A stretch of DNA of 64,000 nt, taken from NCBI RefSeq assembly GCF_021531695.1, contig NZ_JADYUI010000007.1, positions 62,001-126,000 on the forward strand, in the 5' to 3' direction. This document shows, in pieces, positions 33,704 to 42,179 of the stretch (the first letter of the stretch is position 1; each line of letters starts with the position of its first letter). The stretch comes from Roseburia hominis (GTDB lineage: Bacteria; Bacillota; Clostridia; Lachnospirales; Lachnospiraceae). The position numbers were made by a program, and so were the translations under genes. The notes under the pieces are model-generated. The model worked only from the letters and a program-made list of their open reading frames with translations. It searched no databases and was not told the origin of the DNA.

Positions 33704-33733
33704 ATGCTCACACATATGTCCGCAGCATGATTG
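33704..33733. repeat. Repeat of 33260-33289
   Basis: These 30 bases match 33260-33289 with two differences and surround the codons for QSCCGHM.EH on the minus strand. Together with the inverted repeat this suggests the leftovers of a small cysteine-rich gene that was duplicated and split, with the MITE-like element between the copies. The rest of 33734-33885 holds only an AT-rich promoter-like region for 33902. Confidence 0.5.
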
Positions 33734-33901
33734 TGCCTGAGAGAGAGCTTGAAATAGTGGAAGAATTCATAAAAATATGCTATGATACTTTAATATATCA
33801 TTGACATAGAAAATTGAGGAGATAAACCGTATAGTTTTGGATATTTCATGTAAAAATTATCAATAATCAAGGATGATATATGTTTAAAGGAGTGACACTG
33901 A

Positions 33902-34354
33902 ATGATTGATATATATACAGAAAAAAAAGATTCAAAAGATTGGATATTACAAAATGACTTGTACTTCAATTTGAATACAAGTAATGAAGAAATGTCTCAA
34001 AATGAAATAAATCTTATTCAGCAAGTGGATGATGCAAAGTTGACATCGGATAAGCATATTGAAACGAAATATGGATTAGGTACAATACGTAATTTGTCTT
34101 CTGGCTGCAAGACATTACTCAATATAGTAAAACATCCTGAGAAAGTGGTGTGTGTAGAAGAATGTGGTCCTAATGTGCTTAAAATTATTTTTGCAATGGA
34201 TAACATAAAGATTTATATGTCAAGGCCATCGCTTGTAGATATTCCGGATGATGCTCGGATTAGATTCAATGATTCCGATGTAGTGACTGGAAATAAAGGG
34301 TATCATGCATGGTGGGGTGAGGAGTATAGAAGGAGAGAAGCAGATGATCTATAA
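33902..34354 (+). CDS. DUF4869-like protein, first of a three-gene set
   Basis: 150 residues (MIDIYTEKKDSKDWILQNDL...). The block KYGLGTIRNLSSGCKTLLNI resembles PVLGAITPKELSGGLKALIL of the DUF4869 protein at 3340, in the same relative position and followed by a similar strand pattern, so I see it as a distant relative. It ends HAWWGEEYRRREADDL. AAAGGAGTGA precedes the ATG. The next gene begins inside its last codons. The function is unknown. Confidence 0.6.
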   Translation: MIDIYTEKKDSKDWILQNDLYFNLNTSNEEMSQNEINLIQQVDDAKLTSDKHIETKYGLGTIRNLSSGCKTLLNIVKHPEKVVCVEECGPNVLKIIFAMDNIKIYMSRPSLVDIPDDARIRFNDSDVVTGNKGYHAWWGEEYRRREADDL

Positions 34355-34745
34355 GAGCATTAAATTTAAAGCGGATCCATTTTCATATGATTTAGTATTT
34401 GATGATAGAATAACTCTCGTTGGTGGCGATAGTGGAACTGGTAAAACAGTTCTTTATGAAATGCTGGAAGATTTAAGATTAACCGACGAATACAAGGCTA
34501 TTAAATTATTTAATTACAAATCAGATAATCTTTCAGAGTCGATAAAGCAGTGTAGAGATAGTTTTATTGTAATTGATAATGCAGATATTATGATTAATGA
34601 TGAAGTCAGAAGGTTCATAAATTTTGAATTTTCTAATCAATATATGCTTTTTATAAGAAATTGTGATGGACTTAATGTATCTGATAAGAGCTTTAAAGAG
34701 TTGAAATTTGATAATAACAGGATAACCCTGGAAGAGGAGTTGTGA
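34344..34745 (+). CDS. Small P-loop ATPase-like protein
   Basis: 133 residues. The Walker A motif GGDSGTGKT lies near residues 27-35 and a Walker B-like hydrophobic strand ending in D (DSFIVIDNADIM) near 75-82. There are few further ATPase motifs and no room for a lid domain, so it is a minimal nucleotide-binding fold. AAGGAG at 34330 favours the ATG at 34344, overlapping the previous gene by 11 bases. The third gene starts one base after its stop. An ATPase paired with an unknown effector resembles the layout of small defence modules; this is inference. Confidence 0.7.
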   Translation: MIYKSIKFKADPFSYDLVFDDRITLVGGDSGTGKTVLYEMLEDLRLTDEYKAIKLFNYKSDNLSESIKQCRDSFIVIDNADIMINDEVRRFINFEFSNQYMLFIRNCDGLNVSDKSFKELKFDNNRITLEEEL

Positions 34746-34746
34746 T

Positions 34747-35106
34747 ATGAAATATTTATGGTCAGAAGACACGGGCGCAGGACTTCACTTCTGGAAATTG
34801 GTTAACCAACTTTTCTTTGATGATGAACTTGTAATTGAAAGTAAAGGAAGTAATCAGGGGATCTTGGATGCACTCTCTGATTTAAAGCTTAATGAGGATG
34901 ATGTATATTATATTGCATTTGACTATGTGGTTGACAATCAGGATATTCGAAATAAGTATCGCTTGTTGAAATCAATAGCTGCAAAGTCAGAAGGGAGAAT
35001 TATAGTTCTGGATATGATTTGCTTTGAATACCTCATTCTTGCTTTTGACAAGTTGGTGGTATGGACGGGGACTGGAAAGACAGATAAAATCAGAATTTGC
35101 AGCTAA
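34747..35106 (+). CDS. Short protein, possible TOPRIM-like partner, perhaps C-terminally truncated
   Basis: 119 residues (MKYLWSEDTGAGLHFWKLVN...). An early acidic SEDTGAGLHFWKL, a strand plus acidic turn YYIAFDYVVDNQD, and IIVLDMICFEYLILAF loosely follow a TOPRIM or receiver-like alpha/beta order, but no catalytic set can be proved. The frame stops abruptly (TDKIRICS) after a hydrophobic core strand, which suggests a missing C-terminal part. GAGGAG lies inside the end of the ATPase gene. Genomic context links it to 33902 and 34344. Confidence 0.5.
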   Translation: MKYLWSEDTGAGLHFWKLVNQLFFDDELVIESKGSNQGILDALSDLKLNEDDVYYIAFDYVVDNQDIRNKYRLLKSIAAKSEGRIIVLDMICFEYLILAFDKLVVWTGTGKTDKIRICS

Positions 35107-35169
35107 CACTTGAAAAAACAGTGAAAATAAACGATAATTTTTATAAATTACGAAACAAGGAGAATAGGG

Positions 35170-35709
35170 ATGGGAGTTGTATATTTTACCAGACACGGGC
35201 AGACAATATGGAATGTGGAAGGAAAAATTTGTGGGGCGACGGATATTGCACTTACCGATTTGGGACATGAGCAGGCAATTGCCTTAGGAAAACGGATTGC
35301 CGGGGAGAAACTTCCCATTGATGAAATTTTGTATTCGCCACTTTGCCGGGCAGCGGATACGGCAAAGCATATTTCTGAGGAAACCGGAATACCGGCGCGA
35401 GTAGAAATGCGGTTAAAGGAGCAGAATTTCGGCAAATATGAATCTACGGACCGTCACGGAAAAGCGTTTCAGGAAGCAAAAACAAATTTTATCTATGATT
35501 TTGACGGCGGTGAGACGATGTTACATCTGTGCCAGAGAATTTATAATTTATTAGATGATATCAAAAAAGAATCGGATGAGAAAACATATCTTCTTGTGGC
35601 ACATAACGGCATTGCACGTGTTATCAACTCCTACTTTTTTAATATGAAAAACAATGAATTTGCTGAGTTCGGCATGAAAAACTGTGAATTAAAGAAATAC
35701 GAGTTTTAG
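35170..35709 (+). CDS. Histidine phosphatase family protein
   Basis: 179 residues. The phosphohistidine motif FTRHGQTIWN (residues 6-15), the family arginine in YSPLCRAADTAK, and VAHNGIARV near 148 (second histidine) are all present. It is a cofactor-independent phosphoglycerate-mutase-like phosphatase; the substrate cannot be set. AAGGAG precedes the ATG. It is the first gene of a tight row up to 37157. Confidence 0.93.
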   Translation: MGVVYFTRHGQTIWNVEGKICGATDIALTDLGHEQAIALGKRIAGEKLPIDEILYSPLCRAADTAKHISEETGIPARVEMRLKEQNFGKYESTDRHGKAFQEAKTNFIYDFDGGETMLHLCQRIYNLLDDIKKESDEKTYLLVAHNGIARVINSYFFNMKNNEFAEFGMKNCELKKYEF

Positions 35710-35718
35710 GGGAAAGGA

Positions 35719-36330
35719 ATGCTTTACGATAAAGACATCAGGGAACCATTGTTTGAGTTCTTGGAAGAAAAATACGGGAAAATCAGAATTATTGAAGAAA
35801 AACAGATGGGAAAATCCAGAGCAGACATCATGATGGTATTACAAAAAGCACTGGTTGGAATTGAGATCAAAAGTGATGCTGATACCTATGCCAGATTGGA
35901 ACGGCAAATCAAGGATTACAACCGTTTTTTTGATTATAATTATGTGGTGGTTGGCTCGAAACATGCAAAGCACATTAAGGAGCATGTGCCGGAATGGTGG
36001 GGGATTATTTCGGTGGAACTTATCGAAGAAACCGTTGATTTTTATGTCATAAGAGAGGCAACTATTAACAAAAAGTGTAATCGCAAGAAAAAGCTTGGAC
36101 TTCTCTGGAGACCTGAGCTTGCACACATTCAGGAAATCAATGGGATGCCAAAATATAAGGAAAAGAGCAAGGCATTTGTGATTGATAAGATTTTAACAAA
36201 GATTCCGGAAGAACTTTTGAGCGAGCAAATCAGCCAGGAATTGTTCGAACGGGATTATAATGAGATTGAAAATACGATAAAAGCATATAAGGCAGAAAGA
36301 AAGACAAGAAAGAAGGCTAATCCATCATGA
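35719..36330 (+). CDS. sce7726-family protein (PD-(D/E)xK nuclease-like)
   Basis: 203 residues. SRADIMMV followed by LVGIEIKSDADTYARLERQI fits the D...(E)xK core of restriction-type nucleases, with D in RADI and E-I-K on the next strand; RLERQIKDYNRFFDYNYVVV is the typical sce7726 follow-up. Members occur singly in many genomes and near mobile DNA; none has a firm role that I know of. The C-terminal 40 residues are charged and helical. The next gene overlaps its stop by 4 bases. Confidence 0.8.
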   Translation: MLYDKDIREPLFEFLEEKYGKIRIIEEKQMGKSRADIMMVLQKALVGIEIKSDADTYARLERQIKDYNRFFDYNYVVVGSKHAKHIKEHVPEWWGIISVELIEETVDFYVIREATINKKCNRKKKLGLLWRPELAHIQEINGMPKYKEKSKAFVIDKILTKIPEELLSEQISQELFERDYNEIENTIKAYKAERKTRKKANPS

Positions 36331-37157
36331 ATAGAAAAGTGGTAATTATTACGGGAGCTTCTTCCGGGATGGGAATGGAAGTTGCTTATTGTTTAATAGA
36401 GAAAGGTTGCAAAGTGTATGCATGTGCCAGAAGAACAGAGAGGATGCAGCCAATCAAAGAAAGAGGCGGCGAGGTCATTTCTCTTGATGTAAGAGATGAA
36501 GCATCCATGGTAAATTGTGTGAATCTTGTACTGGAAAAAGAAGGACGGATTGATGTTCTTATCAATAATGCCGGTTATGGCTGTGGTGGAGCAATTGAAG
36601 ATGTTCCAATGGAAGAAATTCATAACCAGTATGAAGTCAATGTATTCGGTCTCGGAAGAATGATACAGCTTGTACTTCCGTCAATGCGAAAACAACATGC
36701 AGGAAGGATTGTAAATGTATCTTCCATGGGAGGACGTTTTACCACACCATTCATTGGCTGGTATCATTCCACAAAATATGCGGTGGAGGCAATCAGTGAT
36801 GCACTTCGCATGGAAGTAAAAGATTATAATATTGACGTTGTTTTGATTGAGCCGGGAATGATTCAGACGAACTGGGGCGTAATCGCTTCCGATAATATCA
36901 AAAAATATTCCGGAAAAACAGCCTATCAGAAGAATGCAGACCGCGTGGCAAAATTTTATGAAAAAAGATATGGTTCCAATGGTAAGCTGACAGAACCAAA
37001 AAAATTGGCAGAGGTAATCAGCCATGCTGCACTGACGGAAAAGCCAAAAGCAAGGTATTTAACCGGCAAATATGCAAAGCTGCTTACTTTTTTTAAAACA
37101 ATTTCACCGGATAATATATATCAGACTATAGTGAGAAAATTTATGGGAATGAAATAG
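36327..37157 (+). CDS. SDR-family oxidoreductase
   Basis: 276 residues with NAD(P)-binding TGASSGMG (residues 8-15), LINNAGYG near 82 and the catalytic Ser/Tyr-x3-Lys set (VNVSSMGG, YHSTKYAVEA). It is a classical short-chain dehydrogenase acting on an alcohol or ketone, with a basic C-terminal extension (KAKYLLTFF-like) hinting at membrane contact. It overlaps the sce7726 gene by 4 bases, so it is co-translated, though their joint purpose is unclear. Confidence 0.92.
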   Translation: MNRKVVIITGASSGMGMEVAYCLIEKGCKVYACARRTERMQPIKERGGEVISLDVRDEASMVNCVNLVLEKEGRIDVLINNAGYGCGGAIEDVPMEEIHNQYEVNVFGLGRMIQLVLPSMRKQHAGRIVNVSSMGGRFTTPFIGWYHSTKYAVEAISDALRMEVKDYNIDVVLIEPGMIQTNWGVIASDNIKKYSGKTAYQKNADRVAKFYEKRYGSNGKLTEPKKLAEVISHAALTEKPKARYLTGKYAKLLTFFKTISPDNIYQTIVRKFMGMK

Positions 37158-37194
37158 AAAAAAGCCATAAAAAGGCAAGAACGGAGGGAGAAAA

Positions 37195-38229
37195 GTGGCA
37201 GAAGAAAGAGAAAAAAAAACAGGTGGTCGTGTGCGAATTGTTGATATTGCGGAAGAACTGGGACTTAGTACTGCCACTGTCTCTAACGTGATTCATGGAA
37301 AAACGAAAAAAATCTCAGATGAAACGGTAAAACGCGTAGAGGAACTTTTAGAGAAAAGACAGTACATTCCAAGCATGGCGGGCATTTTGCTGGCACAAAA
37401 TGATTCGAAGATTATTGGTGTGGTGATAAATGACCATGAAAAATATGAGGGGCGCGTACTGGAAGATGGTTTTATCAGTGCATGCTTAAACGCACTGATG
37501 AAGGAGATGGAGCGTACCGGATATTTTATGATGATAAAGACGGTTAAAGAAACAGAACTTCACGGAATCATCAAATTTGCTTCTATGTGGAATATGGAAG
37601 GACTGGTTTTAATCGGTTTTTGTGAGCAGGATTACAAAAAATTACGTGAAGAAATGCATATTCCTTTTGTGGTGTATGATGGATATTTAAAGGAAATGGA
37701 GAATCTTGTCAATATTACGATTGACCATTTTGATGGTGGAAAGCAGGTTGGAAACTATTTAAAACAGATGGGGCATGAACGGGTTCTTTGTATTTCTGAT
37801 AATGATATCTGTATGGATGATGAACGATATAGAGGGTTACAATCCGTTTATCCTAACGCGAAAAGAATGCTTGTTCCAATGAAAAAGGAAGAACGGTTTT
37901 CTTTTTATGAAAAGCATTTCGAAGAAATAAAAGCATATACAGCAGTCTTTTGCGTATCGGATTATTATGCAATTGATTTGATGTATTACTTACAGGCAAA
38001 AGGAATTATTATTCCGGATCAGATTTCAATCGTTGGTTTTGATGACAGCAGAATCTGTGAACAGGCGCGACCGGGGCTTACAACGGTAAGGCAGGACAAT
38101 GAAAAGCGCGCAGCAGTGGCTTTGCGGGAGCTTCTGGAGTTAAAAGGGAAAAAAGCAGTGGGCAAAGAAATCAGACTGCCGGTTACGATTGTGGAACGAA
38201 ATAGTGTAAAAAGAATAAATTTCTCGTAA
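37195..38229 (+). CDS. LacI-family transcriptional regulator
   Basis: 344 residues. The N-terminal LacI helix-turn-helix RIVDIAEELGLSTATVSNVI and hinge region (SMAGILLAQN) lead into a periplasmic-binding-protein-like core (IIGVVINDHEKYEGRVLEDG..., ISIVGFDDSRICEQARPGLT). The start is GTG at 37195 after GGAGGGAG. A LacI-like operator lies downstream at 38264, just before the MATE promoter, which makes that pump its likely target. The ligand is unknown. Confidence 0.93.
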   Translation: MAEEREKKTGGRVRIVDIAEELGLSTATVSNVIHGKTKKISDETVKRVEELLEKRQYIPSMAGILLAQNDSKIIGVVINDHEKYEGRVLEDGFISACLNALMKEMERTGYFMMIKTVKETELHGIIKFASMWNMEGLVLIGFCEQDYKKLREEMHIPFVVYDGYLKEMENLVNITIDHFDGGKQVGNYLKQMGHERVLCISDNDICMDDERYRGLQSVYPNAKRMLVPMKKEERFSFYEKHFEEIKAYTAVFCVSDYYAIDLMYYLQAKGIIIPDQISIVGFDDSRICEQARPGLTTVRQDNEKRAAVALRELLELKGKKAVGKEIRLPVTIVERNSVKRINFS

Positions 38230-38232
38230 AAA

Positions 38233-38257
38233 TGCACAATTTCTGTGTGCTTTTTTT
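38233..38257 (+). terminator. Terminator of the LacI-family gene
   Basis: GCACA and TGTGC pair around ATTTCTG, followed by seven Ts. It is a short but complete intrinsic terminator, directly before the operator and promoter of the next gene. Confidence 0.65.
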
Positions 38258-38263
38258 GGAATG

Positions 38264-38310
38264 GGTTACGCGTTTAACCTATTGTAAAATCGCAAAAAGC
38301 AAGTTATGAT
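38264..38310 (+). promoter_or_regulatory. LacI-type operator and promoter of the MATE gene
   Basis: GGTTACGCGTTTAACC (38264-38279) has GGTTA/TAACC arms around an ACGCGT centre, as in LacI-family operators. It abuts a -35 box TTGTAA (38282-38287); 17 bases on is the -10 box TATGAT (38305-38310). The MATE start codon is at 38317, about where transcription should begin. Confidence 0.6.
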
Positions 38311-38316
38311 ATTCTC

Positions 38317-39660
38317 ATGAAGAGAGAAAAAGATTTTGAACTAGAATTAAAACAAATTGCAATTCCGGTTACATTACAATGCCTGTTACAGTCATCTTTT
38401 AGTGTGGTAGATCAAGTGATGACAGGACAGCTTGGCAGTGTAAGCATTGCGGGAATCGGACTGGGTGGAAAATTTGCCTGGATTTATTCTGTACTGGTGT
38501 CAGCAGTAGCGGCAGCAGCAGGAATCATGATTGCACAGTATACGGGGAAAAAAGATGAAAGAAAGGCAGGAAAAAGTTTTTATTTAAATCTCGTGCTGGC
38601 AATTGTTTTAGCGGTAATTTTTATGATACTCGGGATAGGATTTCCTAAGATGATTATGGGATGGTATACGAAAGATGCTTCGGTAATAGAAATGGCATCC
38701 GGCTATTTGAGAATTGTTTCGTTTACATTTCTTCCAATGGCTGTTTCGACACTTTTGTCGACTTATCTGCGCTGCAATGGAAAGGCGGCAATACCGCTTT
38801 ATGTAAGTATTTTGTCAGCAATTTTAAACACAGGTTTTAACTGGCTTCTTATTTTTGGAAATTTGGGCTTTCCGGCACTTGGGGCAGATGGTGCGGCACT
38901 TGCAACAGCAATTTCACAGGTTGGTGGCTGCATTCTTATGATTATTCTGTTTTTATCTTTAAAAAGAAAGAATAACTGGGATCTTCCATTTTCACTGCGG
39001 CAGGGGCGGGCAGAATGGTTACAGTTTGTCGGTATCTTTGCACCGATTTTGATCTGTGAATTTTTATGGAGTCTTGGAGAAAATGTTTATGCTGCTATTT
39101 ATGGGCATATCGGGACAGCAGAGTGTGCTGCAATGACGGTAACATCACCGATTCAGGGATTGTTTATGGGTGCTTTGAGTGGTGTTTCACAGGCAGCCGG
39201 CATTATGATAGGAAAGCGTTTAGGCGCCGGAGAAGAGAAGGAGGCTTATTGCGATTCGAAAAGACTGATGCAGCGTGGATTTTGGCTTTCTTTGATTCTT
39301 TCCCTTCTTCTGGTGTTATTGGGAAGATTTTATGTGCAGATTTTTCAGGTGGAAGACTCTGTTCGTCTGATCGCATACAAGTTACTCGTTGTATTTGCTG
39401 TGGTTGCTCCGGTCAAGGTTCAAAACATGATTCTTGGCGGCGGTATCATAAGAAGCGGCGGCAGGACAAAATATGCAATGCTTATTGATATTATCGGAAC
39501 CTGGGGATTTGGAGTACCGCTTGGATTTCTTTCGGCTTATGTGCTTCATTTGCCAATTACAGGAGTATATTTTATACTTTCTATGGAGGAATGTGTCCGG
39601 CTTGTGCTGTCCGCTGTTGTTTTTCGGAGAAGAAAATGGATGCAGTCGCCATTAAAGTAA
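38317..39660 (+). CDS. MATE-family efflux transporter
   Basis: 447 residues with 12 membrane segments. QIAIPVTLQCLLQSSFSVVD and VMTGQLGSVSIAGIGLG begin the family's first half, and LRCNGKAAIPLYVSILSAIL and GALSGVSQAAGIMIGKRLGA are conserved. It exports drugs or metabolites using Na+ or H+. The ATG has no ribosome site upstream and lies 7 bases after the -10 box, so the mRNA may be leaderless. The upstream operator suggests LacI-family control. Confidence 0.93.
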   Translation: MKREKDFELELKQIAIPVTLQCLLQSSFSVVDQVMTGQLGSVSIAGIGLGGKFAWIYSVLVSAVAAAAGIMIAQYTGKKDERKAGKSFYLNLVLAIVLAVIFMILGIGFPKMIMGWYTKDASVIEMASGYLRIVSFTFLPMAVSTLLSTYLRCNGKAAIPLYVSILSAILNTGFNWLLIFGNLGFPALGADGAALATAISQVGGCILMIILFLSLKRKNNWDLPFSLRQGRAEWLQFVGIFAPILICEFLWSLGENVYAAIYGHIGTAECAAMTVTSPIQGLFMGALSGVSQAAGIMIGKRLGAGEEKEAYCDSKRLMQRGFWLSLILSLLLVLLGRFYVQIFQVEDSVRLIAYKLLVVFAVVAPVKVQNMILGGGIIRSGGRTKYAMLIDIIGTWGFGVPLGFLSAYVLHLPITGVYFILSMEECVRLVLSAVVFRRRKWMQSPLK

Positions 39661-39676
39661 GTTCATAAAATAAAGC

Positions 39677-39725
39677 AAGCATCATTGGAAGAAAATGATA
39701 AATTCTTCCTTTGATGCTTCTTTTT
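39677..39725. terminator. Bidirectional terminator
   Basis: AAGCATCA..GGAAGAA pairs with TTCTTCC..TGATGCTT with a two-base internal mismatch, with T-rich runs on both strands. It separates the MATE gene from the convergent ABC permease gene. Confidence 0.8.
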
Positions 39726-40521
39726 ATCTTCGTTTTAAATACCATCGCTCCAGGCCTGCAATGGCGCCATACAGTCCCATGGCAATGATACAGAGAATGA
39801 GAATGGATAGGATAACCCAGTTCAGTTTGAATGTCTGGCTGCCGTAAATGATTAAGTAGCCGAGACCGCTTTTGGCGGCGATGAATTCACCGATGATAAC
39901 ACCGACCAGACAAAGCCCGATGTTGACTTTTAAAATATTTAGAAGTCCCGGGATGTTATAGGGAAGGACAACTTTAAGGAGAATGTCTTTTTTATTGCCG
40001 CCCAAAGTCCAAATCAGCTTGATTTTGTCGGAATCGGTGCCGGTAAAGCCGGTATAGAGACTTAAAATTGAGCCGAAGATGGCAACAGACATACCGGTTA
40101 AAATAATTGTTTTGTAGTTTGCACCGAGCCAGACGATTAAAAGCGGGGCGAGTGCGGATTTCGGCAGACTGTTTAAAACAACAAGGTAAGGTTCTAAGAT
40201 TTTAGAGGCTGTTTCGCTCTGCCAGAGTAAAATGGTAAGGAACAATGTGAAAAAAATAACAAGGACAAAGCTGACTAAGGTTTCAAATAGTGTAATACCG
40301 ATGTGATAACACAAATTTTGTGTCTTTAACATCGAATAAAAGCAAAGGCAAAGCTGATGCGGACTGCTAAAGATAAAAGAATCAATGATTCCGGTATCCG
40401 CACAGATTTCCCATAGAAATAAAAACAGGAAAAGAAGTAAAAAGCGTGCAAATTTTATCCTTCTTTTCTGACGTTTTAAATGACTGATATAATTTAATTG
40501 ATTGATGGAGAGATCATACAT
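39724..40521 (-). CDS. ABC transporter permease (SsuC/TauC/ThiX type)
   Basis: 265 residues with six membrane helices and the EAA-type cytoplasmic loop near residue 190 (LPYNIPGLLNILKVNIGLCL). The layout matches permeases for nitrate, sulfonate, taurine or thiamine precursors. It starts at 40521 inside the end of the ATPase gene, so both are coupled. No substrate-binding protein is encoded nearby, so the substrate stays open. Confidence 0.88.
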   Translation of the reverse strand: MYDLSINQLNYISHLKRQKRRIKFARFLLLFLFLFLWEICADTGIIDSFIFSSPHQLCLCFYSMLKTQNLCYHIGITLFETLVSFVLVIFFTLFLTILLWQSETASKILEPYLVVLNSLPKSALAPLLIVWLGANYKTIILTGMSVAIFGSILSLYTGFTGTDSDKIKLIWTLGGNKKDILLKVVLPYNIPGLLNILKVNIGLCLVGVIIGEFIAAKSGLGYLIIYGSQTFKLNWVILSILILCIIAMGLYGAIAGLERWYLKRR

Positions 40522-41281
40522 CCTGATTTAACTCCTTCCATATCGTATTAAAATAATTTTTAAATTCTGCTGCATTTCGGCGTTCCATCGGGGTAAGGGC
40601 AGGGTCAAAGTCAATGGGAACAATACGTTTTACGGTGCCGGGGCGTTTGCTTAGAATAATCACTTTGTTTCCAAGACTTACGGCTTCTGCAATATCATGC
40701 GTGACAAGAACGGCAGTCTTTTTTTCTTTTTTAAGGATGGTTCCGATGTCGTCACAGGTATTTAAACGTGTCTGGTAATCCAGTGCGGAAAAAGGTTCAT
40801 CTAACAAAAGTAAGTCGGGACGAAGGACAAGCGTCCGGATTAAGGCAGCACGCTGGCGCATCCCGCCGGAAAGTTCAGAAGGCTTTGCATGACGGAATTC
40901 ATACAAGCCGTAAGTCTTTAGTAAAGTCATGGCATATTCTTTATTTTCCTTTGTGAGTTGTTTTCGGATTTCCAAGCCTAAGAAAATGTTTTTTTCGATG
41001 GAGCGCCATTCAAAAAGCTGGTCCTTCTGCAACATATAGCCAATGGAACAGCGGTTACTTGACGACAATTTTTCCCCATTTAACGTAATGGTGCCTTCTT
41101 CCGGTTCCAACAGACCGGATAAGAGGGATAACAGCGTGGATTTGCCGCAGCCGCTCGGACCTACGATGGCAACGAAATCATTTCTGGCTACCGAAAAATT
41201 TATTTTGTGTAACGCAAGGGTTTCTCCCGCAAGCGTATGATAGGCGTAAGAAACGTTTTGAAAATGAATCAAATCTTTCAT
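40514..41281 (-). CDS. ABC transporter ATP-binding protein
   Basis: 255 residues with Walker A GPSGCGKST (residues 40-48), signature LSGGMRQRAALIRTL, Walker B LLLLDEPFSALD and the switch histidine in LVTHDIAEA. It belongs to the SsuB/TauB group. GAGG precedes the ATG at 41281. It powers the adjacent permease. The usual periplasmic-type binding lipoprotein is missing from this locus and must be encoded elsewhere or lost. Confidence 0.93.
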   Translation of the reverse strand: MKDLIHFQNVSYAYHTLAGETLALHKINFSVARNDFVAIVGPSGCGKSTLLSLLSGLLEPEEGTITLNGEKLSSSNRCSIGYMLQKDQLFEWRSIEKNIFLGLEIRKQLTKENKEYAMTLLKTYGLYEFRHAKPSELSGGMRQRAALIRTLVLRPDLLLLDEPFSALDYQTRLNTCDDIGTILKKEKKTAVLVTHDIAEAVSLGNKVIILSKRPGTVKRIVPIDFDPALTPMERRNAAEFKNYFNTIWKELNQDV

Positions 41282-41388
41282 GGCAAAACCTCATTTTATT
41301 AAGGATATATTTGGTTGGGTCATAAATGAAACCCCTTTTAACTGTGGTATTAATATATGATATGTAGGTTTTTCCCAACTTGTGACCA

Positions 41389-41417
41389 TTGCTATTTTCC
41401 TTAAGATAAGGTAGAAT
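41389..41417 (+). promoter_or_regulatory. Candidate sigma-A promoter of queH
   Basis: TTGCTA (41389-41394), 17 bases, TAGAAT (41412-41417), 25 bases before the queH start. Both boxes match the consensus at four of six positions or better. Confidence 0.5.
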
Positions 41418-41442
41418 GTAAAAATATGCATGAGGTATCAAA

Positions 41443-42090
41443 ATGAATCAGCGAAATTATCAGAAAGAAATGGAAACAATCATTGAAAGGAATAAAGAAG
41501 ACGGCAGGGTACCGACTTTGCTGCTGCATAGTTGTTGTGCGCCTTGTTCGAGTTATGTGTTAGAATATTTGTCTCAATATTTTTACATTACCGTCTTTTA
41601 TTATAACCCGAATATTTATCCGGATGAGGAGTATCAAAAGCGCGTGATCGAGCAGCAGGAGTTTATCCGGAAATTTCCCATGAAGCATCCGGTAAAGTTT
41701 ATTGAGGGTGATTTTGAAAAAGATTTGTTTTATGAAAAGACGAAAGGCAAAGAACAGATAAAAGAAGGTGGGGAGCGTTGCTTTTTGTGTTATGAGCTGC
41801 GCCTTGAAAAGACGGCAAAGCTTGCAAAAGAGCTTTCCTTTGATTATTTTACCACTACATTATCCATCAGTCCTTTGAAAAATGCTGAGAAATTAAATGA
41901 AATCGGAGAAAGACTGGGAAAGACCTATAATATTCCCTATTTAGTTTCTGATTTTAAAAAGAAAAATGGTTATAAGCGTTCCGTTGAGATTTCAAAAGAA
42001 TATGAGATGTATCGCCAGTACTATTGTGGCTGTGTGTATTCAAAAAAACAGCGGGACGAAGAGATTGCCGCAAAAGAGGAAAACAATTAA
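41443..42090 (+). CDS. queH: Epoxyqueuosine reductase QueH
   Basis: 215 residues of the QueH (formerly DUF208) family, which reduces epoxyqueuosine to queuosine in tRNA, the last step of that modification. The iron-sulfur cysteines are in place: LHSCCAPCSSYV (C31, C32, C35), RCFLCYELRL (C113, C116) and YYCGCVYSKKQ near the end. It replaces the cobalamin-dependent QueG in many Clostridia. GAGGTATC precedes the ATG. No other queuosine gene is adjacent. Confidence 0.95.
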   Translation: MNQRNYQKEMETIIERNKEDGRVPTLLLHSCCAPCSSYVLEYLSQYFYITVFYYNPNIYPDEEYQKRVIEQQEFIRKFPMKHPVKFIEGDFEKDLFYEKTKGKEQIKEGGERCFLCYELRLEKTAKLAKELSFDYFTTTLSISPLKNAEKLNEIGERLGKTYNIPYLVSDFKKKNGYKRSVEISKEYEMYRQYYCGCVYSKKQRDEEIAAKEENN

Positions 42091-42179
42091 GGAATGCGCA
42101 GTAATTCGGCCAGGAAATGTCAGAAAGCTGACTCGAATTTCGCACCAAGAATAAAAAAGCAAGAAAGTGAGGAAAAGAA

